Below are positions 33,277-44,344 of a DNA stretch of 64,000 nucleotides, piece after piece (the stretch's first letter is position 1; every line of letters begins with the position of its first letter). The notes beneath the pieces are model-generated. The model had not been told where the DNA came from, did no database searches, and saw only the letters and a list, made by a program, of their open reading frames with translations. Origin of the DNA: Clavibacter capsici (GTDB lineage: Bacteria; Actinomycetota; Actinomycetes; Actinomycetales; Microbacteriaceae); contig NZ_CP012573.1 of assembly GCF_001280205.1 (NCBI RefSeq), positions 2,604,001 through 2,668,000 of the forward strand, given 5' to 3'. The translations under genes were made by a program, and so were the position numbers.

Positions 33277-35698
33277 TGAGCAGTCGCTTCCTGCCCGCCG
33301 GTCCGTCGAACTGCACCTCGGCGATGCGCTTCCGCCCCTCACCCGTGACGGCGGTGACGCGGCCGTCGCCGAAGTCGGTGTGGCGGATCCGATCGCCGAA
33401 CGCGAGCTCCAGGTCGCCGTTGTCGCGTACCTGCCCGGTGACCGTGTTGGCCCACTGGGTCTTCGGACGCGGGGGCGGCGGCAGTGCCGGGTCCTCGAAT
33501 CCGCTCGTGGATCGCGACCGGCCGCCGTATCCGCCGCCTTCCCGCCGAGCGTTGAGGGCGCGCGGTTGAGTGCCTCCGCGGGAGGTCGCCATGCCGGGCG
33601 ACTGCTTCCAGTCGATGAGCTCGGCGGGGATCTCCTGCAGGTACCGGCTGGGCATGGCCACGTTCACCTCGCCGAACTGCGCACGCGTCATCGCGAGGGA
33701 GATGAAGAGGCGCCGTCGTGCGCGAGTGATCCCGACGTAGAACAGCCGGCGCTCCTCGGCCGGGCCGCCCGGCTCGTTGGCGGACATGCGGTGCGGGAGG
33801 AGGTCCTCCTCCACTCCCGTGAGGAACACCGAGTCGTACTCGAGCCCCTTCGCCGTGTGCAGCGTCATCAAGGAGACCGTGCCGCTCGAGTCGTCGAGCT
33901 CGTCCGCTGCGGCGACGAGGGACACCTCGGTGAGGAAGTCGACCAGCTGACCCTCGGGGTTGTTCCGCGAGAACTCCTTCGTCACGGCGACGAGCTCCTC
34001 GACGTTCTCCGCGCGTGCCTCGTCCTGCGCGTCCTTGCTCGCCCGCAGCGCCTGGACGAGGCCGCTCCTCTCCAGCAGCGTGGTCACGAGGTCGCCCACG
34101 GAGGTGCGCCCCTCCGGCCGGTCGGGGTCGAGCAGCAGCGCCACCTCGTCGAGCATGCGGGACAGCGTGAGGATCGCCTGGGTCACCTTGGGCCCGAGCC
34201 CGAGCTCCGATGCGCGGCGCATGGCCTCGCGGAAGGTGACGCCATGCGCCTCGGCGAAGTTCGCCAGGGCCGTCTCCGTGGCCGGGCCGATGCCGCGCTT
34301 CGGGGTGTTGAGGATGCGGCGGAGCGCGAGCACGTCGGCGGGGTTCGCCACGGCGATCAGGTACGCCATCGCGTCCTTGATCTCAGCCCGCTCGTAGAAC
34401 TTGGTGCCGCCCATGATCCGGTACGGCACGGCCGAGCGGATGAGGATCTCCTCGAGCGCGCGCGTCTGCGCGTTCGTGCGGTAGAAGACGGCGATCTCGG
34501 AGTAGGCGGTGCCCTCCTCGTGCAGCTTCTGGATCTCGTCGGCCACGAACTGCGCCTCGTCGTGACCCGAGTACCCCGTGAAGCCGACGATCTTGTCGCC
34601 GTCCCCGATCGAGGTCCACAGCTTCTTGTCCTTGCGGTCGAAGTTGTTCGAGATCACGGCGTTGGCGGCGGTGAGGATGTTCTGCGTCGACCGGTAGTTC
34701 TGCTCGAGGAGCACGACCTTCGACTGCGGGAAGTCGCGCTCGAACTCGGTGATGTTGCGGATGTCGGCGCCCCGGAAGGCGTAGATCGACTGGTCGCTGT
34801 CGCCGACCACCGTGAGCGAGGCGCCGTCGATACCGCCCATGCCGTTCGTGGACATGCGCGTGTCGACGGGCACGTCGTCCGGGGCGACCGCACGGGTCAG
34901 CTCGCGGATGAGCGAGTACTGCGCGTGGTTGGTGTCCTGGTACTCGTCCACGAGCACGTGGCGGAAGCGCCGCTGGTAGAGCGCCGCCACCTTCGGGAAC
35001 GCGCGGAAGAGGAAGACGGTCTGGCCGATGAGGTCGTCGAAGTCGAACGCGTTCGCCGCCGCGAGCGACCGGGTGTACTGCCGGAATATCTCCACGAACA
35101 TCGCCTCGGCGGGGTCGTTGAAGTTGGCCGTGCGCGCGAACGTGTCCGCGTCGGAGAGCTCGTTCTTGAGCTTGGAGATGCGGCCGGAGACGGAGGAGAC
35201 CGTGAAGCCGAGCGTGTCGGCGTCGAGCTGCTTGATGATCCGCTTGATGAGCACGCGGCTGTCGGCCGAGTCGTAGATGGTGAAGTTCTGCGTGAAGCCG
35301 AATGCCTCGGCCTCGCGGCGCAGGATGCGCACGCACGCGGAGTGGAAGGTCGAGATCCACATGCCCTCGGATGCCTGCCCGAGGAGGGACTCGACGCGCT
35401 CCCGCATCTCCGCCGCGGCCTTGTTCGTGAAGGTGATGGCGAGGATCTGGCTCGGCCATGCCTCCCGGGACTCGATGAGGCTCGCGATGCGGTGGGTGAG
35501 CACGCGCGTCTTGCCGGACCCGGCGCCGGCGACGATGAGGAGGGCGGGCCCGCGGTAGACGACGGCCTCGCGCTGCTCCGGGTTGAGGCCCTCGAGCAGC
35601 GGATCCGCCGGGGTCCCGGTCCCTCCCCCGGAGCCCCCGTGCCCGTCGAGGATGATCGGCGTGCTGGAGGGGGGAACGGCGGCGGGGTCGGCACTCAT
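33248..35698 (-). CDS. pcrA: ATP-dependent DNA helicase PcrA/UvrD
   Basis: 816 aa. SF1A helicase with the Q motif (LNPEQREAV), Walker A AGAGSGKT (57-64), motif II VDEYQDTN, motif III VVGDSDQSIYAFRGAD, motif IV QNYRS, motif V TAKGLEYDSVF and motif VI VGITRARRRL. A C-terminal Tudor-like domain (GDRIRHTDFGDGRVTAV) as in mycobacterial UvrD1 binds RNA polymerase. It unwinds DNA 3'-5' in excision repair and conflict resolution. The ATG at 35698 is preceded by a seven-copy GGGAC tandem repeat. It converges on the surface-protein gene with overlapping ends. Confidence 0.96.
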   Translation of the reverse strand: MSADPAAVPPSSTPIILDGHGGSGGGTGTPADPLLEGLNPEQREAVVYRGPALLIVAGAGSGKTRVLTHRIASLIESREAWPSQILAITFTNKAAAEMRERVESLLGQASEGMWISTFHSACVRILRREAEAFGFTQNFTIYDSADSRVLIKRIIKQLDADTLGFTVSSVSGRISKLKNELSDADTFARTANFNDPAEAMFVEIFRQYTRSLAAANAFDFDDLIGQTVFLFRAFPKVAALYQRRFRHVLVDEYQDTNHAQYSLIRELTRAVAPDDVPVDTRMSTNGMGGIDGASLTVVGDSDQSIYAFRGADIRNITEFERDFPQSKVVLLEQNYRSTQNILTAANAVISNNFDRKDKKLWTSIGDGDKIVGFTGYSGHDEAQFVADEIQKLHEEGTAYSEIAVFYRTNAQTRALEEILIRSAVPYRIMGGTKFYERAEIKDAMAYLIAVANPADVLALRRILNTPKRGIGPATETALANFAEAHGVTFREAMRRASELGLGPKVTQAILTLSRMLDEVALLLDPDRPEGRTSVGDLVTTLLERSGLVQALRASKDAQDEARAENVEELVAVTKEFSRNNPEGQLVDFLTEVSLVAAADELDDSSGTVSLMTLHTAKGLEYDSVFLTGVEEDLLPHRMSANEPGGPAEERRLFYVGITRARRRLFISLAMTRAQFGEVNVAMPSRYLQEIPAELIDWKQSPGMATSRGGTQPRALNARREGGGYGGRSRSTSGFEDPALPPPPRPKTQWANTVTGQVRDNGDLELAFGDRIRHTDFGDGRVTAVTGEGRKRIAEVQFDGPAGRKRLLIKIAPIEKL

Positions 35699-35722
35699 GT
35701 CGGCATCGATCCTAGGCGCTGC

Positions 35723-35757
35723 GGGACGGGACGGGACGGGACGGGACGGGACGGGAC
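35723..35757. repeat. (GGGAC)7 pentanucleotide tandem repeat
   Basis: Seven perfect copies of GGGAC, 25 bp upstream of the pcrA start codon. The repeat unit is not a multiple of three but lies outside any credible coding frame. Confidence 0.95.
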
Positions 35758-35794
35758 TGCCCGAGCCGGGGTCCGGTCAGGCGCAGGCCGTGGA

Positions 35795-35838
35795 CCGCCT
35801 ACCGCCTGCCCCAGCGCACCTGCCGCCTACCGCCTGCC
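35795..35838. repeat. Direct repeat CCGCCTACCGCCTGCC, two copies
   Basis: Identical 16-bp copies at 35795-35810 and 35823-35838 (28-bp period), each itself made of CCGCCT-like units. Located between pcrA and the glycerophosphodiesterase gene. Confidence 0.8.
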
Positions 35839-35861
35839 GCGGACCACCTCCTGCCGGGGCG

Positions 35862-36920
35862 TCAGCTCCCCGACACCTCCGCCCGCTCCCCCACGAGCGC
35901 CACCGCGAGATCCGGCTGGTCGGCGAAGACGCCGTCGACGCCCGCGTCGAGGAACCGGCGCCAGTGCGCGCGGAAGTCGCCGTGGGCCGTCTTCGCTCCG
36001 GAGCTGCGGAGGGGCCGGGGCAGGAACGCGTTCTCGGGGCGCAGCGTCCACGTGAAGACGGAGAGGCCGGCCTCGTGGGCGCGCGCGACGAGGTCGGACA
36101 CGGGGGCTGCCTCGGCGTCGGCGCCGAAGCCCGCTGCGGGGCAGATGCGCTCGAGGCCCACGCTGATGCCGTCGACCTCCGCGGCGAGCGCCGCCAGCCC
36201 CGCGTCGGTCAGCTGCTCGTCGAACGTGACGGCGGAGGAGCCGTGCCGGGCGAGCTCGTCCACCGCGGCCCCGCGCCCCTCGAGGAGGTACACCAGCCGC
36301 GCCTCGACGCCGTGCGCGCGCACCCGCAGGAGCACGTCGCGCTCGAAGGACTCGATCGTGAGGCGGGACGCGTCCGACGCCCATCCGCGCTCGCGCAGGT
36401 CGCGGGCGAGCAGCTCGTCGAGGGGCATGCCGAGCGCGGCGAAGTGCGTGGCGTGCTTGATCTCCGCGACCATGCCGAGCGGGCGGCCGTGCCGGGCGGA
36501 CTCCTGGTCGATGATGCGGAGCAGGTCCGGCAGCGAGAGCACCGTCTCCTCGTCGTCGTGCGCGGCGCTCTCCGGCCGGATCGCGGGGATGCGCTCGCGG
36601 CACCGCAGCGTGCGGATCTCGGCCCACGTCATGTCCTCCGTGAACCAGCCGGTGCGCTCGATGCCGTCGACGAGGCGGGTGGCGCGCCGGTCGGCGAACT
36701 CGGGTCGGTCCGCGACGTCGGTCGTGCCCGACAGCTCGTTCTCGTGCCGGATGACGAGCACGCCGTCCGAGGAGGCGACGAGGTCGGGCTCGACGGCGTC
36801 GGCGCCCTGGGCGAAGCCGAGCCGGACGGCGGCGGCGGAGTGCTCGGGGCGGTAGCCGCTGGCTCCGCGATGGGCGATGACGAGGGGACGAGGGCGAGGG
36901 GCGTGATCCACGCGGCGCAC
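35862..36920 (-). CDS. Glycerophosphodiester phosphodiesterase (GDPD)
   Basis: 352 aa. The TIM-barrel GDPD signature starts at residue 14: IAHRGASGYRPEHS (His17), AVEPDLVASSDGVLVIRHE (Glu44, Asp46, His59). The C-terminus has SVFTWTLRPENAFL and GVDGVFADQPDLA. It hydrolyses glycerophosphodiesters to glycerol-3-phosphate and an alcohol. There is no signal peptide, so it is probably cytosolic. The length is nearer GlpQ than UgpQ, owing to inserts around 110-130 and 300-320. The start is GTG at 36920 (GTG at 36911 possible). Confidence 0.93.
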   Translation of the reverse strand: MRRVDHAPRPRPLVIAHRGASGYRPEHSAAAVRLGFAQGADAVEPDLVASSDGVLVIRHENELSGTTDVADRPEFADRRATRLVDGIERTGWFTEDMTWAEIRTLRCRERIPAIRPESAAHDDEETVLSLPDLLRIIDQESARHGRPLGMVAEIKHATHFAALGMPLDELLARDLRERGWASDASRLTIESFERDVLLRVRAHGVEARLVYLLEGRGAAVDELARHGSSAVTFDEQLTDAGLAALAAEVDGISVGLERICPAAGFGADAEAAPVSDLVARAHEAGLSVFTWTLRPENAFLPRPLRSSGAKTAHGDFRAHWRRFLDAGVDGVFADQPDLAVALVGERAEVSGS

Positions 36921-37051
36921 GCTACAGGCGCCGGGTGGACGGCGTGCGCGTACTCATCTGGGGAAATGCACGGCTCACGCGAGTGGTCTCCCAGACTGGC
37001 CAGCTAAATTGACGACGATCACGTTCATCCACCATCGAGAGTAGAAGGATC

Positions 37052-37855
37052 ATGGCCAACCCCACGTTCTCCAACAACCCGGTCTTCAACGGCCGAGGTG
37101 CGACGCCCACGAGGGATGTGACCCCGGAGAGCCTCGACGAGCTGTACAACCGCCCGTCGGCCACCGCCTCCGAGACCGACCGCATGACCTTCGAGGACAC
37201 GACCGTCAAGACGGTCAGCCTGCTCGCCATCGTCGTCGTGCTCGGCGCGGTCGCGTGGCTGTCAGGTCCCCTCGCGCTCCCCCTCGCCATGCTCGGCGCC
37301 ATCGGCGGCCTCGTGCTCGGCCTCGTCAACTCCTTCAAAAAGGAGCCGTCCGTCCCGCTGATCGTCGCGTACGCGGCGTTCGAGGGGCTGCTGGTGGGCG
37401 GCATCTCGCGCGTCTTCGAGGGCATCGCCCCCGGCGTCGCCACGCAGGCGCTGCTCGGCACGGCCGCGGTCTTCGCCACCGTGCTGATCCTGTTCCGCAG
37501 CGGCAAGATCCGGGCCTCCGCCAAGGCGACCAAGATCTTCATGATCGCGATCATCTCCTACGCGGCGTTCTCGCTCGTGAACTTCGCCCTCATCGCCTTC
37601 GGCGCCATCCAGAGCCCCTGGGGTGTGAGGGGCATCGAGATCTTCGGCATCCCGCTCGGCGTGGTGTTCGGTCTCCTCGCCGTCGTGCTCGGCGCCTACT
37701 CGCTGGTCCTCGACTTCGACTTCATCCAGCGCGGCGTCCGCTCGGGCGCCCCGCGCCGCTACGGCTGGACCGCGGCGTTCGGCCTCGTGGTCACGATCGT
37801 GTGGCTGTACGTCGAGCTGCTCCGCATCTTCGCGATCCTGCGCGGGAACAACTAG
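37052..37855 (+). CDS. Bax inhibitor-1/YccA family membrane protein
   Basis: 267 aa from the ATG at 37052 with AGAAGGA upstream. After a hydrophilic N-terminus of about 50 residues, seven predicted membrane helices match the actinobacterial Bax inhibitor-1/YccA-like branch (KEPSVPLIVAYAAFEGLLVGGIS, SYSLVLDFDFIQRGV-like ending). Distant homologues act as pH-gated calcium leak channels; the role here is unknown. Monocistronic, ending in a strong bidirectional terminator facing guaA. Confidence 0.9.
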   Translation: MANPTFSNNPVFNGRGATPTRDVTPESLDELYNRPSATASETDRMTFEDTTVKTVSLLAIVVVLGAVAWLSGPLALPLAMLGAIGGLVLGLVNSFKKEPSVPLIVAYAAFEGLLVGGISRVFEGIAPGVATQALLGTAAVFATVLILFRSGKIRASAKATKIFMIAIISYAAFSLVNFALIAFGAIQSPWGVRGIEIFGIPLGVVFGLLAVVLGAYSLVLDFDFIQRGVRSGAPRRYGWTAAFGLVVTIVWLYVELLRIFAILRGNN

Positions 37856-37896
37856 CGCCACCGCCGGTCCCTGGCACAGCACCGCGGACCGGCAGC

Positions 37897-37936
37897 ACGA
37901 CGAAGGCCGCTCCCCTCGGGGAGCGGCCTTCGTCGT
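37897..37936. terminator. Bidirectional terminator between Bax-inhibitor gene and guaA
   Basis: Very long perfect hairpin: ACGACGAAGGCCGCTCCC / GGGAGCGGCCTTCGTCGT with a 4-nt loop, between convergent stops. Confidence 0.9.
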
Positions 37937-37956
37937 TCACGGCGTGCGCGGGAGGA

Positions 37957-39533
<1,577 letters not shown>

Positions 39534-39537
<4 letters not shown>

Positions 39538-40067
39538 GTGGTGGCCTCCGTGGTGGTGGTCGGGTCGATGGGTCGGGGATCCTGGTCGTCGCCGGGCGAG
39601 CTCGCGCGCCGCGGCGCCTCGAGCTTCGCGATGACCTCCCGCACCTGGCGGGCGATGCGCGACTCCACGACGAAGGAGAGGAACGGCACGACGCCGCCCG
39701 CCGCGATGAGGATGAAGCGCGTGAACGACCAGCGCATCTTCTGCCAGAGCAGGAAGTCGCTGATGAGGTAGACCACGTAGATGTTGCCGTGGACGATCTG
39801 GATGATGAGGCTGAGGTTCGTGCCCGTGAGGGTGTCGGCCGGCGACAGCGCCAGGAAGCCCGAGGGGCCGTTCAGCTCGAGCTCGTAGCCGGCGCCCGCG
39901 AGGTACTGCAGGGACCCGTCGACGAACTGGAAGCCCGGCAGGTACTTGAAGCCCATCTCCACCACGAGCAGGAGGAGGAACGCGCCGGTGATGAACGCCA
40001 TGACGCGGTAGAAGCCGAGGACCCTCCGGATCTGCGGGACGTCGGAGCGCTTGAGTCCGTAGGCCAT
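39534..40067 (-). CDS. DUF3817 integral membrane protein
   Basis: 177 aa with three predicted membrane helices (about 20-40, 85-105, 115-135). A conserved-looking core reads [17 protein letters not shown], and a polar tail is rich in Asp, Pro and Thr. It matches the DUF3817 family of actinobacterial membrane proteins of unknown function, often found beside guaA. Its stop overlaps the guaA start (TTGA). Confidence 0.82.
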
Positions 40068-40076
40068 GGGTGGATC

Positions 40077-41072
40077 CTACCGGTCGGCGTCTGCGCGGCT
40101 CCCGCGGCGGGGAGCGCCGGAGGCGTCGTCGCGGGCGCCCTCGGGGAGCGGGTCGTCGTCGTCCTCGTCGTCGTCGTCCTCGCGGTAGCCGGGCTGCTCG
40201 CGGGTCCAGGTGTCGCGGACGGTGCGGTACCAGATCACGATCGCGAAGATCGCGAAGACCGCCCACTCGGCCGCGTAGAAGATGTTGAGCCAGTTGAGCT
40301 GCACGGCCTCGCTCGGTGGGGGCGAGTCGATGGCCGCGAGGCCGGGGACGGGCGTGGACGCGACGACGAAGCCGTTGTAGACGTCGCCGACGTCGCCCGT
40401 CCAGAGGTTGACGAGCGCCGCCGTGCTGAGCCGGGTCATGCGCTGGGGGTCCTGGCCTTCGCCGGAGGGCTCGGGCTGCTCGCTCGGGAGGAAGCGGCCG
40501 ACGATGTCCTGGACTCCCGCGGCGGATCCGCCGTCCGCGTCCAGCGACGCCGCGACCGCGGCCGCCTCGTCGTCGGTCGCGGCCCAGCCGAGCGCGACCG
40601 GGACGCTGGCGGGGACCTCGTCGGGCGAGGGATCCGCGGCGGACCCGTCGTCCGTGATCGACAGGTGCCCCACCACCCACGCGCCGGTGCGGCCGTCGTT
40701 CACGCGGTCGGAGACGACGAGGAAGTCGCCGGGGACCATGGACCCGGTGACGGTGACCATGTGGCCCGCCGACCGATCCGTCACGTAGCCCTGCGGCTCG
40801 GCGAGCGTGCCGAGCGGCAGCGCCGTCTCGGTGTCCCGCTCGATGACGACGCCCGACTCGACCGCGCGCGCCAGCTGCCACTGGCCGAGCGCCGCGAAGC
40901 CCGCGGCGATGACGAGGGCGAGCGCGAGCAGGGCGATCGAGCGCGGACGGCGGGCGACCTGGCCGATGGTGGGGCCGGGGGCGTCGGGCGCGGCCGGATC
41001 CGCGCCGGCGGGCCTGGATCCGGGGCGCGCGTCGGCGTCGGCGTCGGTGCGGTGGTCGGGTGCGTGCGTCAT
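40077..41072 (-). CDS. SURF1-family cytochrome oxidase assembly protein
   Basis: 331 aa. Two membrane helices, one at about 48-65 followed by LGQWQLARA (SURF1 motif) and one near the C-terminus with [15 protein letters not shown]. They enclose an extracytoplasmic domain with [26 protein letters not shown]1 proteins help insert haem a into cytochrome c oxidase. The N-terminal region carries a short Asp-Ala repeat from a GGCGTC run. The start overlaps the antiporter stop by 1 bp (TGATG). Confidence 0.88.
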   Translation of the reverse strand: MTHAPDHRTDADADARPGSRPAGADPAAPDAPGPTIGQVARRPRSIALLALALVIAAGFAALGQWQLARAVESGVVIERDTETALPLGTLAEPQGYVTDRSAGHMVTVTGSMVPGDFLVVSDRVNDGRTGAWVVGHLSITDDGSAADPSPDEVPASVPVALGWAATDDEAAAVAASLDADGGSAAGVQDIVGRFLPSEQPEPSGEGQDPQRMTRLSTAALVNLWTGDVGDVYNGFVVASTPVPGLAAIDSPPPSEAVQLNWLNIFYAAEWAVFAIFAIVIWYRTVRDTWTREQPGYREDDDDEDDDDPLPEGARDDASGAPRRGSRADADR

Positions 41073-42595
41073 CAGTAGTCGGGTTCCCGTTCGCGGGTGG
41101 GCGGTGTCCAGGTGTCGTGGTCGGACTGCTGGCCGGCCTGCTCGGCGCGGCGCCGGTCGGGGGCGGGATGCGCGTCGCCGCCGTCGGCGGGGCCACCCGC
41201 GGCCGCGTCGGCCCGGACGGCGGCGCCCGTGGTCTCGGCCTCGGGACCCGTGCCCGGAGTCGTGCCGCGGGCGGCGGTTCCCTGCCGGGATCCGGCGACC
41301 GCGAGGCCGTCGTCGTAGGCGGCGACGACCGCCTGGTCGCCGCGCTCCGCCGCCTCGAACAGCGCCAGCGCCCCGGCCCGCTCAGCGTCGCGCGCCGCCT
41401 TCTCCGCCGCGCGCCTCGTCGCGGAGCGGTACCGCGTGGGCAGCACCGCCGTGCCGATGCGCACCGAGTTGGCCGCGAGCAGCGGCCCCATGATCGCCAT
41501 CACGAGCACGTAGAGGCCGGCGAACGGCTGGATCCGCTCGTCGAGCCCCGCCGACAGGGACAGCGTCGCGAGGATGAGCGCGAACTCGCCCCGGTTCTGC
41601 AGGATGAAGGCCGTGTTGATCCCCGCCTGCGCGCCGTGCCCGTTGAGCCACGCGACGAACTGACCGGCGATGAGGTTGAGCGTGAAGGTCATGACGACGG
41701 CCACGAGCACCGGGATCACGACGGTCGGGAACTCGCGCGGGTCGAGCGCGAGCCCGAAGTTGAGGAAGAAGAACGCGCCGAAGACGTCGCGGAGCGGGAT
41801 CGCGATCTGCTCGATGCGGTTGCGCACGCGCGTGGCGCCGAGCAGCAGGCCGATGAGGAACGCGCCGATCGCGTCGGTGACGCCGAGGACCTCGCCGATG
41901 CCGCCGAAGAGGATCGCGAGGCCGAAGAACAGGACCGTGAACAGCTCGACGTCGCGCGTGCGCAGGAAGCGCGACAGGAAGGCGCCGCCCTTCCGGGCCA
42001 CCGTGAACATCACGATGAGGAAGGCGAACGAGATCGCGAGCTGCCCGACGACCGCCCACGGCTCGGTCTCGCCGCTCAGCACGACCGACACGATGGCGAG
42101 GTAGACGGCGATGAAGATGTCCTCGACCACGGTGACGCCGAGGATCATGGGCGTCTCGTCGTTCGCCAGCCGGTTCAGCTCGATGAGGAGCTTCGTGACG
42201 ATGGCGCTCGAGGAGGTCGCCGTCATCCCGGCGATGACGAGCGCCTCGCGCGTGCCCCAGCCGAGGGCGAAGCCGAACGCGAACCCGACGCCCATGTTGA
42301 TGAGGACGTAGGAGCCGCCCGAGACGATGAGCTTGCCGGCGTTGCCGAAGAACTCGTCCTGGTCGAACTCGAGGCCGAGGTTGAAGAGCAGGAGGATCAG
42401 GCCGAAGACGGCGATGAGCTCGATGTCACCCGAGGCGAAGTCGAGCGGGAACCAGTCGACGTTCGGGCTCGCGAGGAGCCCGACGAGCATGTAGATGGGG
42501 ATCGCGGGCAGGCCGATGCGCTTGCCGAGCTGGCCGAACGCGTAGGCGAGGACGAACAGCAGGCCGAGGACGATGAGGTCGTGGCCGTGGTGCAC
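41072..42595 (-). CDS. khtU: K+(cation):proton antiporter, KhtU/CPA2 type
   Basis: 507 aa from a GTG at 42595. About 12-13 membrane helices (residues 5-400) of the CPA2 (KefB-like) family: [46 protein letters not shown] hydrophilic, Ala/Asp-rich tail of about 110 residues follows. It lies 3 bp after its regulatory subunit, as in Bacillus khtTU, a K+/H+ efflux antiporter. The substrate ion is inferred from this pairing; Na+ cannot be excluded. Confidence 0.82.
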   Translation of the reverse strand: MHHGHDLIVLGLLFVLAYAFGQLGKRIGLPAIPIYMLVGLLASPNVDWFPLDFASGDIELIAVFGLILLLFNLGLEFDQDEFFGNAGKLIVSGGSYVLINMGVGFAFGFALGWGTREALVIAGMTATSSSAIVTKLLIELNRLANDETPMILGVTVVEDIFIAVYLAIVSVVLSGETEPWAVVGQLAISFAFLIVMFTVARKGGAFLSRFLRTRDVELFTVLFFGLAILFGGIGEVLGVTDAIGAFLIGLLLGATRVRNRIEQIAIPLRDVFGAFFFLNFGLALDPREFPTVVIPVLVAVVMTFTLNLIAGQFVAWLNGHGAQAGINTAFILQNRGEFALILATLSLSAGLDERIQPFAGLYVLVMAIMGPLLAANSVRIGTAVLPTRYRSATRRAAEKAARDAERAGALALFEAAERGDQAVVAAYDDGLAVAGSRQGTAARGTTPGTGPEAETTGAAVRADAAAGGPADGGDAHPAPDRRRAEQAGQQSDHDTWTPPTREREPDY

Positions 42596-42598
42596 CCG

Positions 42599-43132
42599 CT
42601 ACCCTCCGTCCGGCGCGGAGCCGGATGCGGGGCGGTGCGGGAACTCGCCCGTCCGGTAGAACGCGAAGGCCTTGGCGACCTTCTCGGGCGAGCCCGCGAC
42701 CACGAGCGTGTCGCCCGGGTAGACGGTGAAGTCGTCGGAGGGCGCCGGGTTCGCGGACTCGCCGCGGACGACCGCGACGACCGTGAGGCCGACGACGCCG
42801 CGGGACGCGAGGTTGCCGAGCGCCTGGCCGGCGATGTGGTCGTCGTAGTCGACCGTGAACCAGTCGATGCTGAGCCCGGGGATCTGGTCGAGCTTGTCGA
42901 GCGACTCCGTGATGCGCGTGCCGCCGAGCAGCTCCGCGAGCGTGTGCGCCTCGTCCTCGCTGAGGCGGAGGGAGACCTTCTGCGTGTCGGGCCCGTCCTG
43001 CTCCTCGGAGAAGGTGATCAGGTCGCTGTGGCCGGAGCGGTGGGCGATGACGCCGACCTTGCCCCCGTCGTCGGTGATGAAGGTGTGCAGCACGCCGACA
43101 CCCGGCAGCTTGACGCGTCGGACCTCCGCCAT
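42599..43132 (-). CDS. khtT: Regulatory subunit of cation:proton antiporter (TrkA-C/RCK_C domain), KhtT-like
   Basis: 177 aa, cytosolic. The N-terminal half starts VRRVKLPGVGVLHTFITDDG, as in KhtT-like proteins. The C-terminal RCK_C/TrkA-C domain (about 95-165; GQALGNLASRGVVGLTVVAVVRG, YPGDTLVVAGSPEKV) binds nucleotides or ions in relatives and gates the partner antiporter. ATG at 43132 with GGGAGG upstream. It precedes khtU by 3 bp and follows guaB3 by 87 bp. Confidence 0.85.
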   Translation of the reverse strand: MAEVRRVKLPGVGVLHTFITDDGGKVGVIAHRSGHSDLITFSEEQDGPDTQKVSLRLSEDEAHTLAELLGGTRITESLDKLDQIPGLSIDWFTVDYDDHIAGQALGNLASRGVVGLTVVAVVRGESANPAPSDDFTVYPGDTLVVAGSPEKVAKAFAFYRTGEFPHRPASGSAPDGG

Positions 43133-43219
43133 GCGCGCACCTCCCTCTTCCTCTGGTTCACAACGCGGGCCGCTCCCCGCATGTTCCCGGACCGCGCCGG
43201 GGCCGGGCGGCCGGGCGGA

Positions 43220-44344
43220 CTACTTGCCGTACGGCGCGACGACGACCTCGACGCGCTGGAACTCCTTCAGGTCGGAGTAGCCGGTGGTGGCCATGGCCCG
43301 ACGCAGGGCGCCGACCAGGTTGGCGCTGCCGTCGGCCGTGGTGGACGGGCCGTAGAGGATCTGCTCGAGCGGCGCCACCTGGTCGACCCGCACGCGGTGG
43401 CCGCGCGGCAGCTCGGGGTGGTGCGCCTCGGCGCCCCAGTGGTAGCCCTGGCCGGGCGCGTCCGTGGCGCGCGCGAGCGTGGAGCCGAGCATGACCGCGT
43501 CGGCGCCGACCGCGATGGCCTTGACGATGTCGCCCGAGCTGCCGAGGCCGCCGTCGGCGATGACGTGCACGTAGCGGCCGCCGGACTCGTCCATGTAGTC
43601 GCGGCGGGCGCCGGCGACGTCGGAGAGGGCCGTTGCCATGGGCGCGTGGATCCCGAGGGCCGAGCGGGTCGTGGACGCCGCTCCCCCGCCGAACCCGACG
43701 AGCACGCCGGCCGCGCCCGTGCGCATGAGGTGCAGGGCCGCCGTGTAGGTGGCCGCGCCGCCGACGATGACGGGCACGTCGAGCTCGTAGATGAACTTCT
43801 TGAGGTTGAGGGGCGCCGCGCCCTTGGAGACGTGCTCGGCGGAGACGGTGGTGCCGCGGATGACGAAGAGGTCGACACCGGCCGCGACCACGGTCTCGTA
43901 GTGGTCGGCGGTGCGCTGCGGCGAGAGGGCGGCCGCGACGACGACGCCCGCCGCGCGGATCTCGGCGATGCGCGCGGTGATGAGCTCCGGCTTGATCGGC
44001 TCGGCGTAGATCTGCTGCATGCGCGCGGTCGCCGACTCGGGCGGCAGCGAGCGGATCTCCTCGAGCAGGCGCTCGGGGTTCTCGTACCGGGTCCAGAGGC
44101 CCTCGAGGTCGAGCACGCCGACGCCGCCGAAGCGGCCCATCGCGATGGCCGTGGCCGGGGAGACCACGGAGTCCATGGGCGCCGCGAGGAACGGGATCTC
44201 GAACTGGTACGCGTCGATCGACCACGAGACCGAGACGTCCTGCGGGTCGCGCGTGCGCCTCGACGGGACGATGGCGATGTCGTCGAACGCGTACACACGG
44301 CGGGCCCGCTTGGCGCGGCCGATCTCTACATCACTCACCCGCAC
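43220..44344 (-). CDS. guaB3: GuaB3-family IMP dehydrogenase-related protein
   Basis: 374 aa, an IMPDH-fold TIM barrel without CBS domains (RRVYAFDDIAIVPSRRTRD, PFLAAPMDSVVSPATAIAMG, YVHVIADGGLGSSGDIVKAI). In the loop where IMPDH has GSxCTTR with the catalytic Cys, it has GGGAASTTR with Ser224. As far as I recall, actinobacterial GuaB3 proteins generally lack the Cys at this spot, so the gene is not broken. The true reaction of this actinobacterial branch is unclear. The start is GTG at 44344 or 44338, overlapping the end of the upstream gene. Confidence 0.9.
   Translation of the reverse strand: MRVSDVEIGRAKRARRVYAFDDIAIVPSRRTRDPQDVSVSWSIDAYQFEIPFLAAPMDSVVSPATAIAMGRFGGVGVLDLEGLWTRYENPERLLEEIRSLPPESATARMQQIYAEPIKPELITARIAEIRAAGVVVAAALSPQRTADHYETVVAAGVDLFVIRGTTVSAEHVSKGAAPLNLKKFIYELDVPVIVGGAATYTAALHLMRTGAAGVLVGFGGGAASTTRSALGIHAPMATALSDVAGARRDYMDESGGRYVHVIADGGLGSSGDIVKAIAVGADAVMLGSTLARATDAPGQGYHWGAEAHHPELPRGHRVRVDQVAPLEQILYGPSTTADGSANLVGALRRAMATTGYSDLKEFQRVEVVVAPYGK

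Larger units (their letters stand above)
35699..35861. other. pcrA upstream region with repeats
   Basis: 163 bp between the pcrA start and the glycerophosphodiesterase stop. It holds the (GGGAC)7 array at 35723-35757 and two 16-bp direct repeats. No clear promoter hexamers were found, although pcrA must be transcribed through or from here. Confidence 0.5.

Noticed and set aside
41030-41055. GGCGTC hexamer run as a regulatory repeat
   Set aside because: It lies in frame within the disordered N-terminus of the SURF1 protein and simply encodes an Asp-Ala repeat.
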